Source: Planctomycetaceae bacterium
GTDB taxonomy: Bacteria; Planctomycetota; Planctomycetia; Planctomycetales; Planctomycetaceae
Direction: 5' to 3'
Length of the DNA: 64,000 bases
NCBI GenBank assembly: GCA_020426505.1
Contig: JAGQPX010000005.1
Span: forward strand, 1-64,000
In this document: positions 44,915 to 54,050 of the stretch, piece after piece
Layout of the letters: every line of letters starts with the position of its first letter
How positions within the stretch are numbered: the stretch's first letter is position 1
Made by a program: the position numbers and the translations under genes
The notes under the pieces: generated by a model
The model's database searches: none
What the model saw: the letters and a program-made list of their open reading frames with translations, nothing else
What the model was told of the DNA's origin: nothing

Positions 44915-46345
44915 TCACATGATCGGTGCAAATAAGCGGCAGACGTTTTCGGCGAAGACATGACGGGCTGGGCGTTGGGCCCAGTGCATGGGACGAATCA
45001 GCCGGGCGTGTTCGATGTCCTTTTCGTAGTGGGCCTCTAACTGATTGGCGATCTCGGAATCGTAGAAGGCGACACCGACCTCGAAGTTGAGCAGCAGACT
45101 GCGGGCATCGAAGTTGGGTGAGCCGACGAGCGACCAGTGGCCGTCGATGGTCAGCGTTTTTGAGTGCAGGATGCCCCGCTTGTACTCGCGGATGGTCACG
45201 CCGGCGCTGAGCAGTGACTCGTAATACGAACGGCCTGCGAGGATGGTCCAGTAGTGAGCCGACCTGCCCGCCAGCAGAAGTCGCACGTCCACCCCACGTC
45301 GTGCAGCCGTCTCCAAAGCCATCGCCAGTGGATCGGTCGGCACGAAGTAGGATGTCGCCAGTGTGATGCGGTCACGCGCCTCATTGATCGCCGTGAACAT
45401 CAGCGCGTGAAATGCCCGTATGTTGCCAATGGGTCCGCCACTCACGACCTGTGCGATCACACTCCCCTCGACCTCCGGCTCCGGATACTTCTCTGCCGAA
45501 AGAAGTTCCTCGCCAGTTGCACAGTACCAGTCCTCAGCGAAGACAAATTGAAGTTGGAGCACCGTTGGGCCCTGTAACTTCAGGTGCGTGTCCCGCCAGT
45601 AACCGAAGGCCTTGTTGCGACCGAGGTATTCGTCGCCAATGTTCATGCCGCCGGTAAAGCCCACCTTCCCGTCGACAATCACGATCTTGCGATGGCTCCT
45701 GAGATTGATCGACCATTTCGCCGCCAAGGATCGCCCCGAGTGGAAGGGACGGACGATAATGCCTGCATCCCGCATCGGCTTCAGGAATTTGCGGCTGAGA
45801 AAGACGGAGCCGAGACCGTCGTACAGAAACCGGACCTTGACTCCCGCTTTCGCCTTCTCGATCAACAGGTCCCTCAGCCGCGTGCCCGACTTGTCGGCCC
45901 GCCAGATGTAGTATTCGAGGTGCAACGTGTCCTCCGCAGCGACGACCGCTTCCTCGATGCGGCGAAAGGTCACATTCGTGTCGGTCAGGAGTTCGACCTG
46001 ATTCTTCTCGGTCGGCACGGTGTCGCAACCGTGGGAGGCAAGTTTCATCAGCCGGGTCTGTTGATCGTTCAGCCTGCGATTGGTCTCCAGTTCGTACTGG
46101 TCGACATTCGGGAGGCGAGCGTGAATGGCCCGTGACGCTTCCTCGATCACCCTGGCCCGTCGATCAACACGGTTGATGCCGAAGATGAGATACAGCAGTC
46201 CTCCTACGTACGGCAGCATGACAATCGCCAGAATCCACGCGATCGTCGAGGCGGGTTGCCGCCGCCGAGTAAGGATGACCATGCGAATCAGCAGCAGCGT
46301 GACGAGATAAGCGACGACCAGACTGATCGCCGTTCGGAAGTCCAT
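44915..46345 (-). CDS. cls: Cardiolipin synthase (phospholipase D superfamily)
   Basis: This protein has 476 residues from ATG 46345; an in-frame upstream start at 46390 adds only polar residues. Two N-terminal transmembrane helices (SLVVAYLVTLLLIRMVIL and STIAWILAIVMLPYVGGLLY) precede two PLD modules. HKD motif 1 is HRKIVIVDG (His218) and motif 2 HSKTLTIDG (His394), each followed by G-G/S-x-N (GGMNIGDEY and GSPNFDARS). The enzyme joins two phosphatidylglycerol molecules to cardiolipin in the inner membrane. It is the last gene of a same-strand run with pfk, accC, accB and an M24 peptidase. Confidence 0.93.
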   Translation of the reverse strand: MDFRTAISLVVAYLVTLLLIRMVILTRRRQPASTIAWILAIVMLPYVGGLLYLIFGINRVDRRARVIEEASRAIHARLPNVDQYELETNRRLNDQQTRLMKLASHGCDTVPTEKNQVELLTDTNVTFRRIEEAVVAAEDTLHLEYYIWRADKSGTRLRDLLIEKAKAGVKVRFLYDGLGSVFLSRKFLKPMRDAGIIVRPFHSGRSLAAKWSINLRSHRKIVIVDGKVGFTGGMNIGDEYLGRNKAFGYWRDTHLKLQGPTVLQLQFVFAEDWYCATGEELLSAEKYPEPEVEGSVIAQVVSGGPIGNIRAFHALMFTAINEARDRITLATSYFVPTDPLAMALETAARRGVDVRLLLAGRSAHYWTILAGRSYYESLLSAGVTIREYKRGILHSKTLTIDGHWSLVGSPNFDARSLLLNFEVGVAFYDSEIANQLEAHYEKDIEHARLIRPMHWAQRPARHVFAENVCRLFAPIM

Positions 46346-46422
46346 CGTCACGCCTCGTTCGCCGGAATTGCTGTCACGCAATACGGTCACAAACCAAAGG
46401 CTTCACCGTCCCTCTGCTGACT

Positions 46423-47448
46423 TCACTTGAGGAACTCGCGAGCCTCGTCCATAAATTCGGGATACAGCGTTCGCATCTGACCGACTGCCTCTGCGAGAGG
46501 CACGGCGACAATCTTGAGTCCACGGAGGGCGACCATCTTGCCGAAGTTGCCTGCGATGGCGTTGCGGGCTGCATGAATGCCCAATCGTGTACCCAGAACA
46601 CGGTCATACGCGCTGGGTGAACCGCCTCGCTGGAGGTGGCCGAGTGTCACTTCTCGGGTCTCGATGCCGGTCTTCTCCTCGATCAACTTGGCGACCTGCT
46701 TGCCGATGCCGCCGAGTTGCACGTGGCCGAAATCGTCGATCATGCCACTCTGCTTGACCGTCGCCCCCTTGAGGTGAGCCCCTTCGCTGACCATCACGAT
46801 ACCGTAATGCTTGCCCCCCTCCTTGCGACGTTTAAGTCGTTCGCAGAGTTCGTCGATATCGCACTCTTCCTCCGGAACCAGGATTGCATCTGCGGCGACG
46901 GCGATGCCGGCAAAACAGGTGATCCAACCGGCGTGACGCCCCATGCACTCGACGACCATGATGCGACGATGTGACTCGACGGTGGTCCTGAGTTTGTCGG
47001 TCGCTTCCATGACCGTGTTGAGGCAAGTGTCGAACCCAAAGGTGAAATCCGTGCTACTCAGGTCGTTGTCGATTGTCTTGGGGCAGCCGATGACCGGCAG
47101 CTGATGATCGTTGTACAGCTTGCTGGCCACGCCGAGCGTGTCATCACCACCAATGGCGATGAGGCAATCGAGACCGAGTTTGTTGAACGTTTCGAGGAGC
47201 TGCTCGGTGAGTTCGGGCGACTTGTAGGGGTTGGTCCGCGACGACCCGAGAATCGTGCCCCCTTTGGGAAGAATCTCATCTGTCTCGTTGGGATTGAGTT
47301 CGATCGTGTTCCCTTCGATCGCGCCGCGCCAGCCCTCCAGCATGCCGAGTGTTTGTCCGCCGTTATTGTGAATCGTACGGACGACGCCTCGGATGACGGC
47401 ATTGAGTCCCGGGCAGTCGCCTCCCCCGGTGAGAATTGCAGCTTTCAT
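46423..47448 (-). CDS. 6-phosphofructokinase, probably pyrophosphate-dependent
   Basis: This protein of 341 residues has the length of actinobacterial-type PFKs. It has the PFK start [19 protein letters not shown], the donor-site segment IGGDDTLG, catalytic Asp127 in [10 protein letters not shown], and MGRHAGWI near 169-176. The residue after the GGD is Asp103 here (Gly104 in E. coli PfkA), and Lys124 replaces Gly124. In characterised PFKs, Asp at the first position goes with pyrophosphate as phosphoryl donor and Gly with ATP. The enzyme would therefore run fructose-6-phosphate phosphorylation reversibly with PPi. It sits 54 bases downstream of accC. No ATP-dependent PFK is in the window. Confidence 0.93.
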   Translation of the reverse strand: MKAAILTGGGDCPGLNAVIRGVVRTIHNNGGQTLGMLEGWRGAIEGNTIELNPNETDEILPKGGTILGSSRTNPYKSPELTEQLLETFNKLGLDCLIAIGGDDTLGVASKLYNDHQLPVIGCPKTIDNDLSSTDFTFGFDTCLNTVMEATDKLRTTVESHRRIMVVECMGRHAGWITCFAGIAVAADAILVPEEECDIDELCERLKRRKEGGKHYGIVMVSEGAHLKGATVKQSGMIDDFGHVQLGGIGKQVAKLIEEKTGIETREVTLGHLQRGGSPSAYDRVLGTRLGIHAARNAIAGNFGKMVALRGLKIVAVPLAEAVGQMRTLYPEFMDEAREFLK

Positions 47449-47502
47449 AGTCAGTTCAGTTCAAGTTGTTGAATGTCAGTGTTTTAAAGAATTGATCTCG
47501 TG

Positions 47503-48840
47503 TCACCAGGTTCTTTCGACGAAGTGAGTATCGCCGTGACCGTCGATGAACGTGGTGTGATCGAGGATTTTGCGTGCCAACGGAATGGTCGACTTGACTC
47601 CCTCGATCACGAACTCGCCGAGGGCATTCCGGATGGCGGAGATGGCTTCCAGTCGAGTCGGTCGATGCACGATGAGTTTGCCGATCATCGAGTCGTAATA
47701 GGGGCTGATCTTGTAACCCTCGTACACATGCGAGTCGAAACGGACACCCAGGCCACCCGGCACGCGAAGTTTTGTGATCGTCCCCGGGGAACCACGAAAC
47801 CCATTATCGGGGTCTTCCGCGTTGATCCGGACTTCGATCGCAGCACCATGACAGGGGATATCACTTTGCTTGAATGCCAGTGGCTCCCCCGCAGCGACAC
47901 GAATCTGCTGCTGAATCAGGTCGATACCCGTCACCATCTCCGTCACCGGATGCTCCACCTGAATACGTGCATTCACTTCGATGAAGTAGTAGTTGTGGTC
48001 CTGATCGACGATGAATTCGACAGTCCCGGCGTTTGTATATCCCGCCTCTTTCGCCAGTCGCACCGCTGCCGAACACATCTCGTCGCGAACCGATTCCGGC
48101 AGCTTGACCGCCGGGCTTTCTTCGATCAGCTTCTGATGCCGTCGCTGCATGGTGCAGTCACGCTCCCACAGATGCACGACGTTCCCGTGTTGATCGGCAA
48201 GCATTTGCACCTCAACGTGGCGTGGCTTCTCGATCAACTTTTCGATGTAGACGCCGGCGTTCTTGAACGCCTTCTCGGCTTCGGCTGATGCGGCTTTCAA
48301 TTCTGACCGCAGAGCGATGTCGTTGCGGGCCGGTCGAATGCCTTTGCCCCCCCCGCCCGCGGTGGCTTTGATGAGCACGGGGTATCCAATCTCCTCAGCG
48401 ACCTTGAGTGCTTCCGCCTCGCTGGAGATCAGGCCTTCACTGCCCGGCACACAGGGGACGTTTGCAGCCGCCGCGATGCGACGGGCCTCGACCTTGTCAC
48501 CCAGTTGAGACATGGCCGTGTGTGGAGGTCCAATGAACTCGATCTGCGAATCACGACAGACCTCTGCGAAGTGAGCATTCTCCGCCAGAAATCCGTAGCC
48601 GGGATGTATCGCCTGCACGTTGCCAACTTCGGCCGCACTGATCACCCGGTCGATTTTGAGGTAGCTGTCGGTTGCTTGAGCCGGCCCAATGCAGAACGCC
48701 TCGTCGGCGAGATCGAGATAGTGTGCCCCTCGGTCAGCTTCGCTGAAGACGGCGACCGATTCGACGCCCAATTCCCGGCAGGCGCGGATCACCCGCAGCG
48801 CAATCTCACCCCGGTTCGCAATCAAAATCCGTTGAAACAT
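47503..48840 (-). CDS. accC: Acetyl-CoA carboxylase, biotin carboxylase subunit
   Basis: This protein has 445 residues, the family length. [20 protein letters not shown] starts the pre-ATP-grasp domain. The ATP-grasp glycine loop reads [14 protein letters not shown], and [35 protein letters not shown] and [10 protein letters not shown] carry the expected active-site residues. The enzyme carboxylates biotin on AccB with bicarbonate and ATP. It is 83 bases downstream of accB. The accA and accD genes are not in the window. Confidence 0.98.
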   Translation of the reverse strand: MFQRILIANRGEIALRVIRACRELGVESVAVFSEADRGAHYLDLADEAFCIGPAQATDSYLKIDRVISAAEVGNVQAIHPGYGFLAENAHFAEVCRDSQIEFIGPPHTAMSQLGDKVEARRIAAAANVPCVPGSEGLISSEAEALKVAEEIGYPVLIKATAGGGGKGIRPARNDIALRSELKAASAEAEKAFKNAGVYIEKLIEKPRHVEVQMLADQHGNVVHLWERDCTMQRRHQKLIEESPAVKLPESVRDEMCSAAVRLAKEAGYTNAGTVEFIVDQDHNYYFIEVNARIQVEHPVTEMVTGIDLIQQQIRVAAGEPLAFKQSDIPCHGAAIEVRINAEDPDNGFRGSPGTITKLRVPGGLGVRFDSHVYEGYKISPYYDSMIGKLIVHRPTRLEAISAIRNALGEFVIEGVKSTIPLARKILDHTTFIDGHGDTHFVERTW

Positions 48841-48923
48841 ATTGCCTTCTCAGCGGCCTGTGCCAAGCCGTTGTTTGTCTTGCTGAAAATGTCACTCATC
48901 CGATGTCGTGGTTCACGAACCAA

Positions 48924-49418
48924 TCAATCAGGTTTCACAAGGAACAAGGCCTGTCCAAACTCGACCGCCTCGCCGTCCTGCACCAGTGATTGCCGAATCG
49001 TGCCCGTCACCTCAGCGGGAATCTGATTGAAGACCTTCATGGCCTCGACAATGCAAACGACACTCTCTCGTGTGACTCGGTCACCCACTTTGACGAATGG
49101 AGGGTCGCCCGGCTGAGGAGCCCCATAAAACGTACCGACTGTCGGACTAGTGATCTTAACCAATCCATCATCCGCACCTGCATCACCCGAGGCAGACGAA
49201 GCGGCACCACCATCGGACGGCACCGATGCAGATGGGGCCGGGGCGGCCGTCGCGATCGGCTGACCGGAATAAGCAGCGGCTCCTCGTCGGAGGACCCACT
49301 TCTGATCGCCCTCCTTGAGCTTGATCTCGCTGAGATCGTGCTTCTCCATCAAGCGGATCAATTGCTTGATCTGATCGAGATCGAACGATTCTCCTTTGGA
49401 CTGACCTTTCTCAGCCAT
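48924..49418 (-). CDS. accB: Biotin carboxyl carrier protein of acetyl-CoA carboxylase
   Basis: This protein has 164 residues. The N-terminal part (about 1-50) is helical, followed by an Ala/Pro/Ser-rich linker (about 56-85). The biotinyl domain (about 86-164) begins with ITSPTVGTFYGAPQPGDPPF and carries the biotin Lys128 in EAMKVFN; most BCCPs read EAMKxxN, so the site is standard. The domain closes with EFGQALFLVKP. It carries carboxybiotin between AccC and the AccAD transferase. Gene order M24 peptidase-accB-accC is common in bacteria, usually with efp between peptidase and accB; efp is absent here. Confidence 0.97.
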   Translation of the reverse strand: MAEKGQSKGESFDLDQIKQLIRLMEKHDLSEIKLKEGDQKWVLRRGAAAYSGQPIATAAPAPSASVPSDGGAASSASGDAGADDGLVKITSPTVGTFYGAPQPGDPPFVKVGDRVTRESVVCIVEAMKVFNQIPAEVTGTIRQSLVQDGEAVEFGQALFLVKPD

Positions 49419-49537
49419 GAACGATTACCTTCCCAACGTGATTTGATCTGCCGTACTCATCCCTCCGCAAACGGCGAGGGATGGACGGTGAATGTTCTTG
49501 ATTGTTGATCAGACTTGACTCAAGGGTCGCTAAGCGT

Positions 49538-49604
49538 GAGAGCCGGAGTCATTTCGCCGGATATTCCCGGTAAGGTCCAGAAGCTAACGGACTTCCGGGC
49601 TCTC
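49538..49604. repeat. Structured intergenic element between M24 peptidase gene and accB
   Basis: GAGAGCC (49538-49544) pairs perfectly with GGCTCTC (49598-49604), and with one bulged G the stem continues through GGA/TCC to about 10 pairs. Inside is a second stem, AGGTCC/GGACTT. The outer stem overlaps the last two bases of the peptidase stop codon region. This 67-base element is not part of any gene and looks like a folded RNA or a mobile palindromic repeat. Confidence 0.6.
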
Positions 49605-50703
49605 AGTCAACCAGCATCGACTCCAGATCGCTGGGGAGCCGAGCGGACAGGACTTCTGATCCATCACGGGTCACCAGCACATCGTCCTCGATTCTAACTC
49701 CGCCCCAGTCTGCAAGATAGACCCCCGGCTCGACAGTCACGACCATTCCCGGACGCAGGACCGTCTGTGAGTTTGGGGCAAGTCGGGGCGCCTCGTGGAT
49801 ATCAAGACCGATGCCGTGTCCCAGGCTGTGCGAGAATCGTCGTCCATACCCCTGATCCTTGATATGGCCGCGAGCCACTGAATCGATCTCTCCGCAAGTG
49901 ACCCCCGGCTTGATTGCAGCGATCGCACGTTGCTGTGCATCACGGACGGTTTCATACACCTTGACCAGCTTGTTCGTCGGTTTGCCGAACAGCAGCACGC
50001 GGGTCAGATCGGACTTGTAGCGTCCAGCCGTGTTGGCACCCCAGTCGATCAGCAGGATTGAGCAGTCGCCAATCGGCATCCGGCCCGGACGATAATGCGC
50101 CAGTGCCGCTCTGTCATCCGCTGCCACAATTGAGTCAAAACTCGTCCCCTCCGCACCGAGGCGACGCATGGTCTGTTCCAACTCGTGAGCGATGTTGAGT
50201 TCCGTCAGCTCTGGAGTCAGCACGGCTCGCACCGCGTAAAACCCTCGTATGGCCACGTCGACTGCCGCCCGGATCTCCGCAATCTCCTCGACATCCTTGA
50301 TCGCCCGCAACTCCTCGACCTGTCCGACAGCCGGACACAACTCGACGTCGGGCAGTGCCGATCGGATTTCTTCAACCGCTGCGAACGTCAACAAGTGTGA
50401 CTCGAAAGCAAGCTTGCTGAGTCCTGCCCCGTTCACGACTTTTGCCAGAGCATCGTGGAGCTTCACCTCTGGCTTGCGGATCAAGACCTCCAGACCGGGA
50501 CACTCTTCGGACAGTTGAATCTCATAGCGGCCGTCACTGACAAGCACACAAATCCGCGGTCCCAGCACGAGCCATGTGCTGTCGCCCGTGAAGCCCGTCA
50601 GCCATGAGACGTTTGACTCTCCCGAGACCAGCAAGGCGTCCACACCCAGCTTCCGCATCGAATGCAAAAGCTTGCCGCGACGTGACTCGAATCGTTCGGA
50701 CAT
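49603..50703 (-). CDS. M24-family metallopeptidase (Xaa-Pro peptidase type)
   Basis: This protein has 366 residues from ATG 50703; the frame opens 48 bases earlier, but MSERFESRRGKLLHSMRK is the usual start for the family. The creatinase-like N-domain (about 1-130) is followed by the pita-bread domain. All five di-metal ligands are visible: Asp220 (LIDWGAN), Asp232 (SDLTRV), His296 (SLGHGIGLDIHE), Glu325 (TVEPGVYL) and Glu339 (RIEDDV). It likely cuts Xaa-Pro bonds in cytoplasmic peptides. It heads the run accB-accC-pfk-cls on the same strand. It is divergent from the sulfatase at 51016. Confidence 0.95.
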   Translation of the reverse strand: MSERFESRRGKLLHSMRKLGVDALLVSGESNVSWLTGFTGDSTWLVLGPRICVLVSDGRYEIQLSEECPGLEVLIRKPEVKLHDALAKVVNGAGLSKLAFESHLLTFAAVEEIRSALPDVELCPAVGQVEELRAIKDVEEIAEIRAAVDVAIRGFYAVRAVLTPELTELNIAHELEQTMRRLGAEGTSFDSIVAADDRAALAHYRPGRMPIGDCSILLIDWGANTAGRYKSDLTRVLLFGKPTNKLVKVYETVRDAQQRAIAAIKPGVTCGEIDSVARGHIKDQGYGRRFSHSLGHGIGLDIHEAPRLAPNSQTVLRPGMVVTVEPGVYLADWGGVRIEDDVLVTRDGSEVLSARLPSDLESMLVD

Positions 50704-51015
50704 CGATGTGAACCTGGCAGTGGGTGATTCAATTAGGGGGAATAAACTCATGGGTCCTGGCGGAATGGGAATCTCGATGCCTCATCACGCGAGCTGGATT
50801 GTGCAACCAGGACCGGTCGTCGTCGACGCTGGCATGTTGGCCCCATGAGACGCGACGATCCATCAACCTTCGGCTGTCGATCCTGTTCGTGCCGACGAAT
50901 TGTCCGCCTTCGACATCGGCTACGCAAGACAATGGCACAAATCATCCATGCATCAGGTGTCATCCCCCGCCCGTCGACATTATGATTCGGAAAACTGATT
51001 GTCAGGGGCACATCC
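50704..51015. other. Intergenic region between divergent peptidase and sulfatase genes
   Basis: These 312 bases should hold promoters for both divergent genes. AGGGG lies upstream of the sulfatase ATG and is a plausible ribosome site. I see no convincing promoter pair, hairpin or RNA gene. Short open frames here look like chance. Confidence 0.5.
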
Positions 51016-52368
51016 ATGCGAAGCACATTTCTTTGGGGACTCCTTCTTCTCTTCATGCCGTCGGTCTCTTGGGCAGCTGATCGCCCAAACGTCTTGTTCA
51101 TTGCAGTCGATGACTTGAATCATTGGGTGGGCTACACCGGCCGCAATCCACAGGCAAAGACGCCGAATATCGATCGGCTTGCGTCACGAGGAGTCACGTT
51201 CACGCGGGCGTATTGCGCGGTTCCGGCATGCAATCCTTCACGAGCGGCTTTGATGAGTGGCATGCGGGCCAGCACGACCGGTTGCTATCACAATCAGGAC
51301 TTCTGGACTCGCTACATTCCCGAAGGCAAAACAATCGCGGCGACCTTCAAACAGGCGGGCTATTCGACATGGGGGATGGGCAAGATCTTTCATAGCGACT
51401 CTTTCTACGAGTCGGAGTGGGACGAGTATCCCCCGTTGCCGGTGAAAGCTCACGGGGCCGGTGTCGACAAAATGGAGGGCTTTCACGATCCACTCGTGCA
51501 TGACCTGCGAGACGAGGATTTGGGTGACTGGCACACCGTCGACTACTGCATCGGAAAGCTGCAACAAGTGCATGATCAGCCCTTCTTCCTCGCCTGCGGG
51601 CTCCACAAGCCTCATTTGCCGTTCGCGGTTCCACGAAAGTACTACGATTCGTTCCCGCTGGATGACATCGAGTTCCCTCCTTATCAGGAAAACGATCTGG
51701 AGGATGTCCCTGAAGCCGGCATCAAGATGGCCCGTCCTCAGGGGGACCATCAACAATTCAAATCGAACGGACGATGGCGGGCTGCCATCCAATCCTATCT
51801 GGCGACCGTCGCCTATACGGACATGAACATCGGCCGACTGCTTGATGCGTTCGATGCGTCTCCTCACCGCGACAATACAATCATCGTCCTCTGGGGCGAT
51901 CACGGCTGGCACTTCGGCGAAAAGCACCATTGGCGGAAGTTCGCACTCTGGGAGGAGGCGACTTGCGCCCCCCTCATCTGGGTCGCTCCGGGTGTCACGC
52001 ATGAAGGTGCGATCTGCGAACGGGTCGTCGATTTCATGACGATCTATCCCACGCTCTGCGACTTGACCAGAATCCCGGTGCCGGAGCATGTCGAAGGTGC
52101 GAGCATCCGATCGTTACTCGAAGATCCACAATCCGTATGGGAGACGCCCGCACTGACGACACACGGATACAGGAACCACTCAATCCGCACCGATCATTGG
52201 CGGTACATCCGTTACGCCAACGGCGATGAGGAGTTGTACGACCACACAAGCGATCCCTATGAATGGGTCAACCTCGCGAGAGATCCGGCGACTGAAGGCG
52301 TCCGCGTCGAACTAGCGAAATGGCTGCCCAAAATGGATACGCCTCCACGCCCCAAGGAGAACGAGTGA
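51016..52368 (+). CDS. Secreted sulfatase, iduronate-2-sulfatase-like
   Basis: This protein of 450 residues has a signal peptide (FLWGLLLLFMPSVSWA). NVLFIAVDDLNHWVG carries the metal Asp pair. The active-site signature is CNPSR (Cys72) in ACNPSRAALMSG, fully canonical, so Cys72 should become formylglycine. DHGWHFGEKHHWRKFALWEE supplies the later metal and substrate residues and has the form seen in iduronate-2-sulfatase-like (S1_7-type) members. The end, ELYDHTSDPYEWVNLA, is the usual sulfatase tail. It probably removes sulfate from a polysaccharide outside the cytoplasm. No sulfatase-maturating enzyme is in the window. Confidence 0.95.
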   Translation: MRSTFLWGLLLLFMPSVSWAADRPNVLFIAVDDLNHWVGYTGRNPQAKTPNIDRLASRGVTFTRAYCAVPACNPSRAALMSGMRASTTGCYHNQDFWTRYIPEGKTIAATFKQAGYSTWGMGKIFHSDSFYESEWDEYPPLPVKAHGAGVDKMEGFHDPLVHDLRDEDLGDWHTVDYCIGKLQQVHDQPFFLACGLHKPHLPFAVPRKYYDSFPLDDIEFPPYQENDLEDVPEAGIKMARPQGDHQQFKSNGRWRAAIQSYLATVAYTDMNIGRLLDAFDASPHRDNTIIVLWGDHGWHFGEKHHWRKFALWEEATCAPLIWVAPGVTHEGAICERVVDFMTIYPTLCDLTRIPVPEHVEGASIRSLLEDPQSVWETPALTTHGYRNHSIRTDHWRYIRYANGDEELYDHTSDPYEWVNLARDPATEGVRVELAKWLPKMDTPPRPKENE

Positions 52369-52389
52369 CACTCGTTTGGACATTCCGTC

Positions 52390-52405
52390 AAATCTTGTAA
52401 GATTT
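52390..52405. promoter_or_regulatory. 16-base near-perfect palindrome upstream of the membrane-anchored protein gene
   Basis: AAATCTT-GT-AAGATTT has perfect 7-base arms with a 2-base centre, 21 bases after the sulfatase stop and 73 bases before the next ATG. It could be a regulator site or a short terminator stem; no T tract follows. Confidence 0.4.
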
Positions 52406-52478
52406 CATCGCCTCATCACGAATTCCTCATGGCATTCGCTAAGTCTCACAGATCCACCCAAGCTGACACGGCACTCTC

Positions 52479-53282
52479 ATGAACGACGACAACTGGTATC
52501 AGGACTCAGCCGACGACGAGCCTTCGTATCGTGAAGACCCCAGGTACGCGAGCGACGACCGATCTCTTCAGCCGAAGACCGGCATGAGCACCGGCGTGAA
52601 GGTGCTGATCGGCTGCGGAGTCATCGGCGGCGTGATGGCGCTCGTCTGCTGTGGAGGATTCATGTATCTCGGCATGCAGGTCGCCAACATGGCGACAGAG
52701 GACCCTGTTGAGGTTCGGAACATCAGCGACGAAATTGCCGATATCGAATTACCGGATGAGTTCGTTCCAAAATTCGGAATGCAGGGCGAAATGTTCGGCG
52801 TCGGTGGACAGATGGCAGCCTACGAAGACGGGGAAAAGGTCTTGATGTTGATGCAGATGAAAGGCCCTGCCGGCTTCGATGCGGAGCAGATGCGACAGGA
52901 ATTTCAGCGGCAACTGAATCAGCAGGGGCGAAACACCGACATCAACATCGAATCAACTGAGCAGAAAGAGATCACGCTCGCAGGTGAGGAAACGACGATT
53001 CAGATCATCAAGGGGACCGGCGAGGGTGGCAAGGAAATGCGACAGGTGCAGGGTGTCTTCAAGGGGCGCGACGGTGCCGCCTTTGTGATGTACATCTCAC
53101 CTGAGGAGGATTGGGACGAGGAACTGGTCATCCAGTTGCTTGAGACGATCAGCACCGGAAACGAACCGACCGACGTTGACAAAGGTGACACTCCGGAGGC
53201 CGATACCCCTTCAGCCCCAACACCGGACGCTGAGGTCGAAGAAACCGATGCAGCGAATGCCGACGAATCACCAACCGAGTGA
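52479..53282 (+). CDS. Single-pass membrane-anchored protein of unknown function
   Basis: This protein has 267 residues. The N-terminal 37 residues are polar and acidic and should face the cytoplasm. One hydrophobic segment follows (about 40-66, VLIGCGVIGGVMALVCCGGF). A soluble domain (about 85-225, starting FVPKFGMQGEMFGVGGQMAA) has alternating beta and charged segments. The tail is acidic and Pro/Thr/Glu-rich (about 226-267). This layout is common among planctomycete proteins of unknown role. Its last 15 bases overlap the converging small gene. Confidence 0.78.
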   Translation: MNDDNWYQDSADDEPSYREDPRYASDDRSLQPKTGMSTGVKVLIGCGVIGGVMALVCCGGFMYLGMQVANMATEDPVEVRNISDEIADIELPDEFVPKFGMQGEMFGVGGQMAAYEDGEKVLMLMQMKGPAGFDAEQMRQEFQRQLNQQGRNTDINIESTEQKEITLAGEETTIQIIKGTGEGGKEMRQVQGVFKGRDGAAFVMYISPEEDWDEELVIQLLETISTGNEPTDVDKGDTPEADTPSAPTPDAEVEETDAANADESPTE

Positions 53283-53591
53283 CATGTTGGTCTCGATCGC
53301 CTTCTGAGCTTCATGCAGGTCAACACCCGTTTCGTGCATGTACAGACGGATGGCATGCAGTTTGTCGCCTGCTGCGCGGGAGAGGCAGTCGCGGGCCTGT
53401 TCGCATGGCTCGACCTGACTGTTCAGTCCGAGGAAGCCCTTCGAGATCACCCACATTTCCTTCGGTCGTTTCGTGACCCGAATCACCTCGTCCGACGGGT
53501 ATTGCTCGACGGCCAATGCCCGAGCCTGCTCCGGGGTCTCGGTCGAAGTAATCATAATGTGGGCGTTGGTCTCGATTTCGTAAAGGGGCAT
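53268..53591 (-). CDS. Small protein with ribosomal L7/L12 C-terminal-domain-like tail
   Basis: This protein has 107 residues from ATG 53591; the frame opens at 53645 but the added residues are not hydrophobic or patterned. An N-terminal region (about 1-60, LYEIETNAHIMITSTETPEQ) could form a small alpha/beta domain. Residues 77-101 (DKLHAIRLYMHETGVDLHEA, then QKAIE) follow the L7/L12 CTD helix pattern K-x-x-x-I-x-x-x-x-x-x-T-G-x-x-L-x-E-A. The CTD of L7/L12 recruits translation GTPases, and stand-alone relatives occur in some bacteria. The function is unknown. Confidence 0.6.
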   Translation of the reverse strand: MPLYEIETNAHIMITSTETPEQARALAVEQYPSDEVIRVTKRPKEMWVISKGFLGLNSQVEPCEQARDCLSRAAGDKLHAIRLYMHETGVDLHEAQKAIETNMSLGW

Positions 53592-53929
53592 CAGACGATC
53601 CTCCTGAGCTGAATGGCGTTTCTCAAAATTAGGTCTTGGCGTCACATGAAATGATTTGCGCGGGGATTATAGGGAGTTCCCCACCTGCAAGTCACGTCAG
53701 ATGCCAGACTGTTCCCGCAGATTGCCCAAACGAGATTCACGCTCGGGGCCATGATCGACACGAATCCGGAACGGATTCAGATCAAACACTCGGCAAGGAC
53801 GTCGTCTAAACGCCTCACGCCCGCATGTTTGAACCAGGCCAGCAATTTGGCTCCCCACTGGACTGACGTAAAATCGTTTCAAAACCTTAGTCAAATCCCT
53901 CGTCGGAATATGCGCATAACCGTGAAACC

Positions 53930-53957
53930 TTGACAATGCCCTACCCGATGGTATCTT
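53930..53957 (+). promoter_or_regulatory. Sigma-70-like promoter for the DUF1549/DUF1553-PPC-WD40 operon
   Basis: TTGACA (53930-53935) and TATCTT (53952-53957) are separated by 16 bases, giving an expected start of transcription near 53964. This is about 87 bases before ATG 54051. The -35 is a perfect match. Confidence 0.6.
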
Positions 53958-54037
53958 GAAGTGTAGTCGGCATTTGCGTCCGACTCCCACCTTGGCACGG
54001 TTGTGTCCCCACCTGACGTCCCACCTGTCGACTCCAC

Positions 54038-54044
54038 GAAGGAG
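54038..54044 (+). promoter_or_regulatory. Strong ribosome binding site GAAGGAG deciding the start at 54051
   Basis: GAAGGAG ends six bases before ATG 54051. The open frame reaches back to a GTG at 54003 without such a site, so 54051 is the preferred start. Confidence 0.75.
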
Positions 54045-54050
54045 CCAGCG

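Larger units (their letters stand above)
53592..54050. other. Intergenic region upstream of the second DUF1549/DUF1553 operon
   Basis: These 459 bases are a divergent gap. They hold the promoter candidate at 53930-53957 and the GAAGGAG ribosome site at 54038-54044. Between 53646 and 53929 I see nothing further that I can support. Confidence 0.5.

Noticed and set aside
53697..53990. Short frames on both strands upstream of the second DUF1549 operon
   Set aside because: The - frame covers the promoter candidate at 53930-53957 and neither shows any protein-like pattern.
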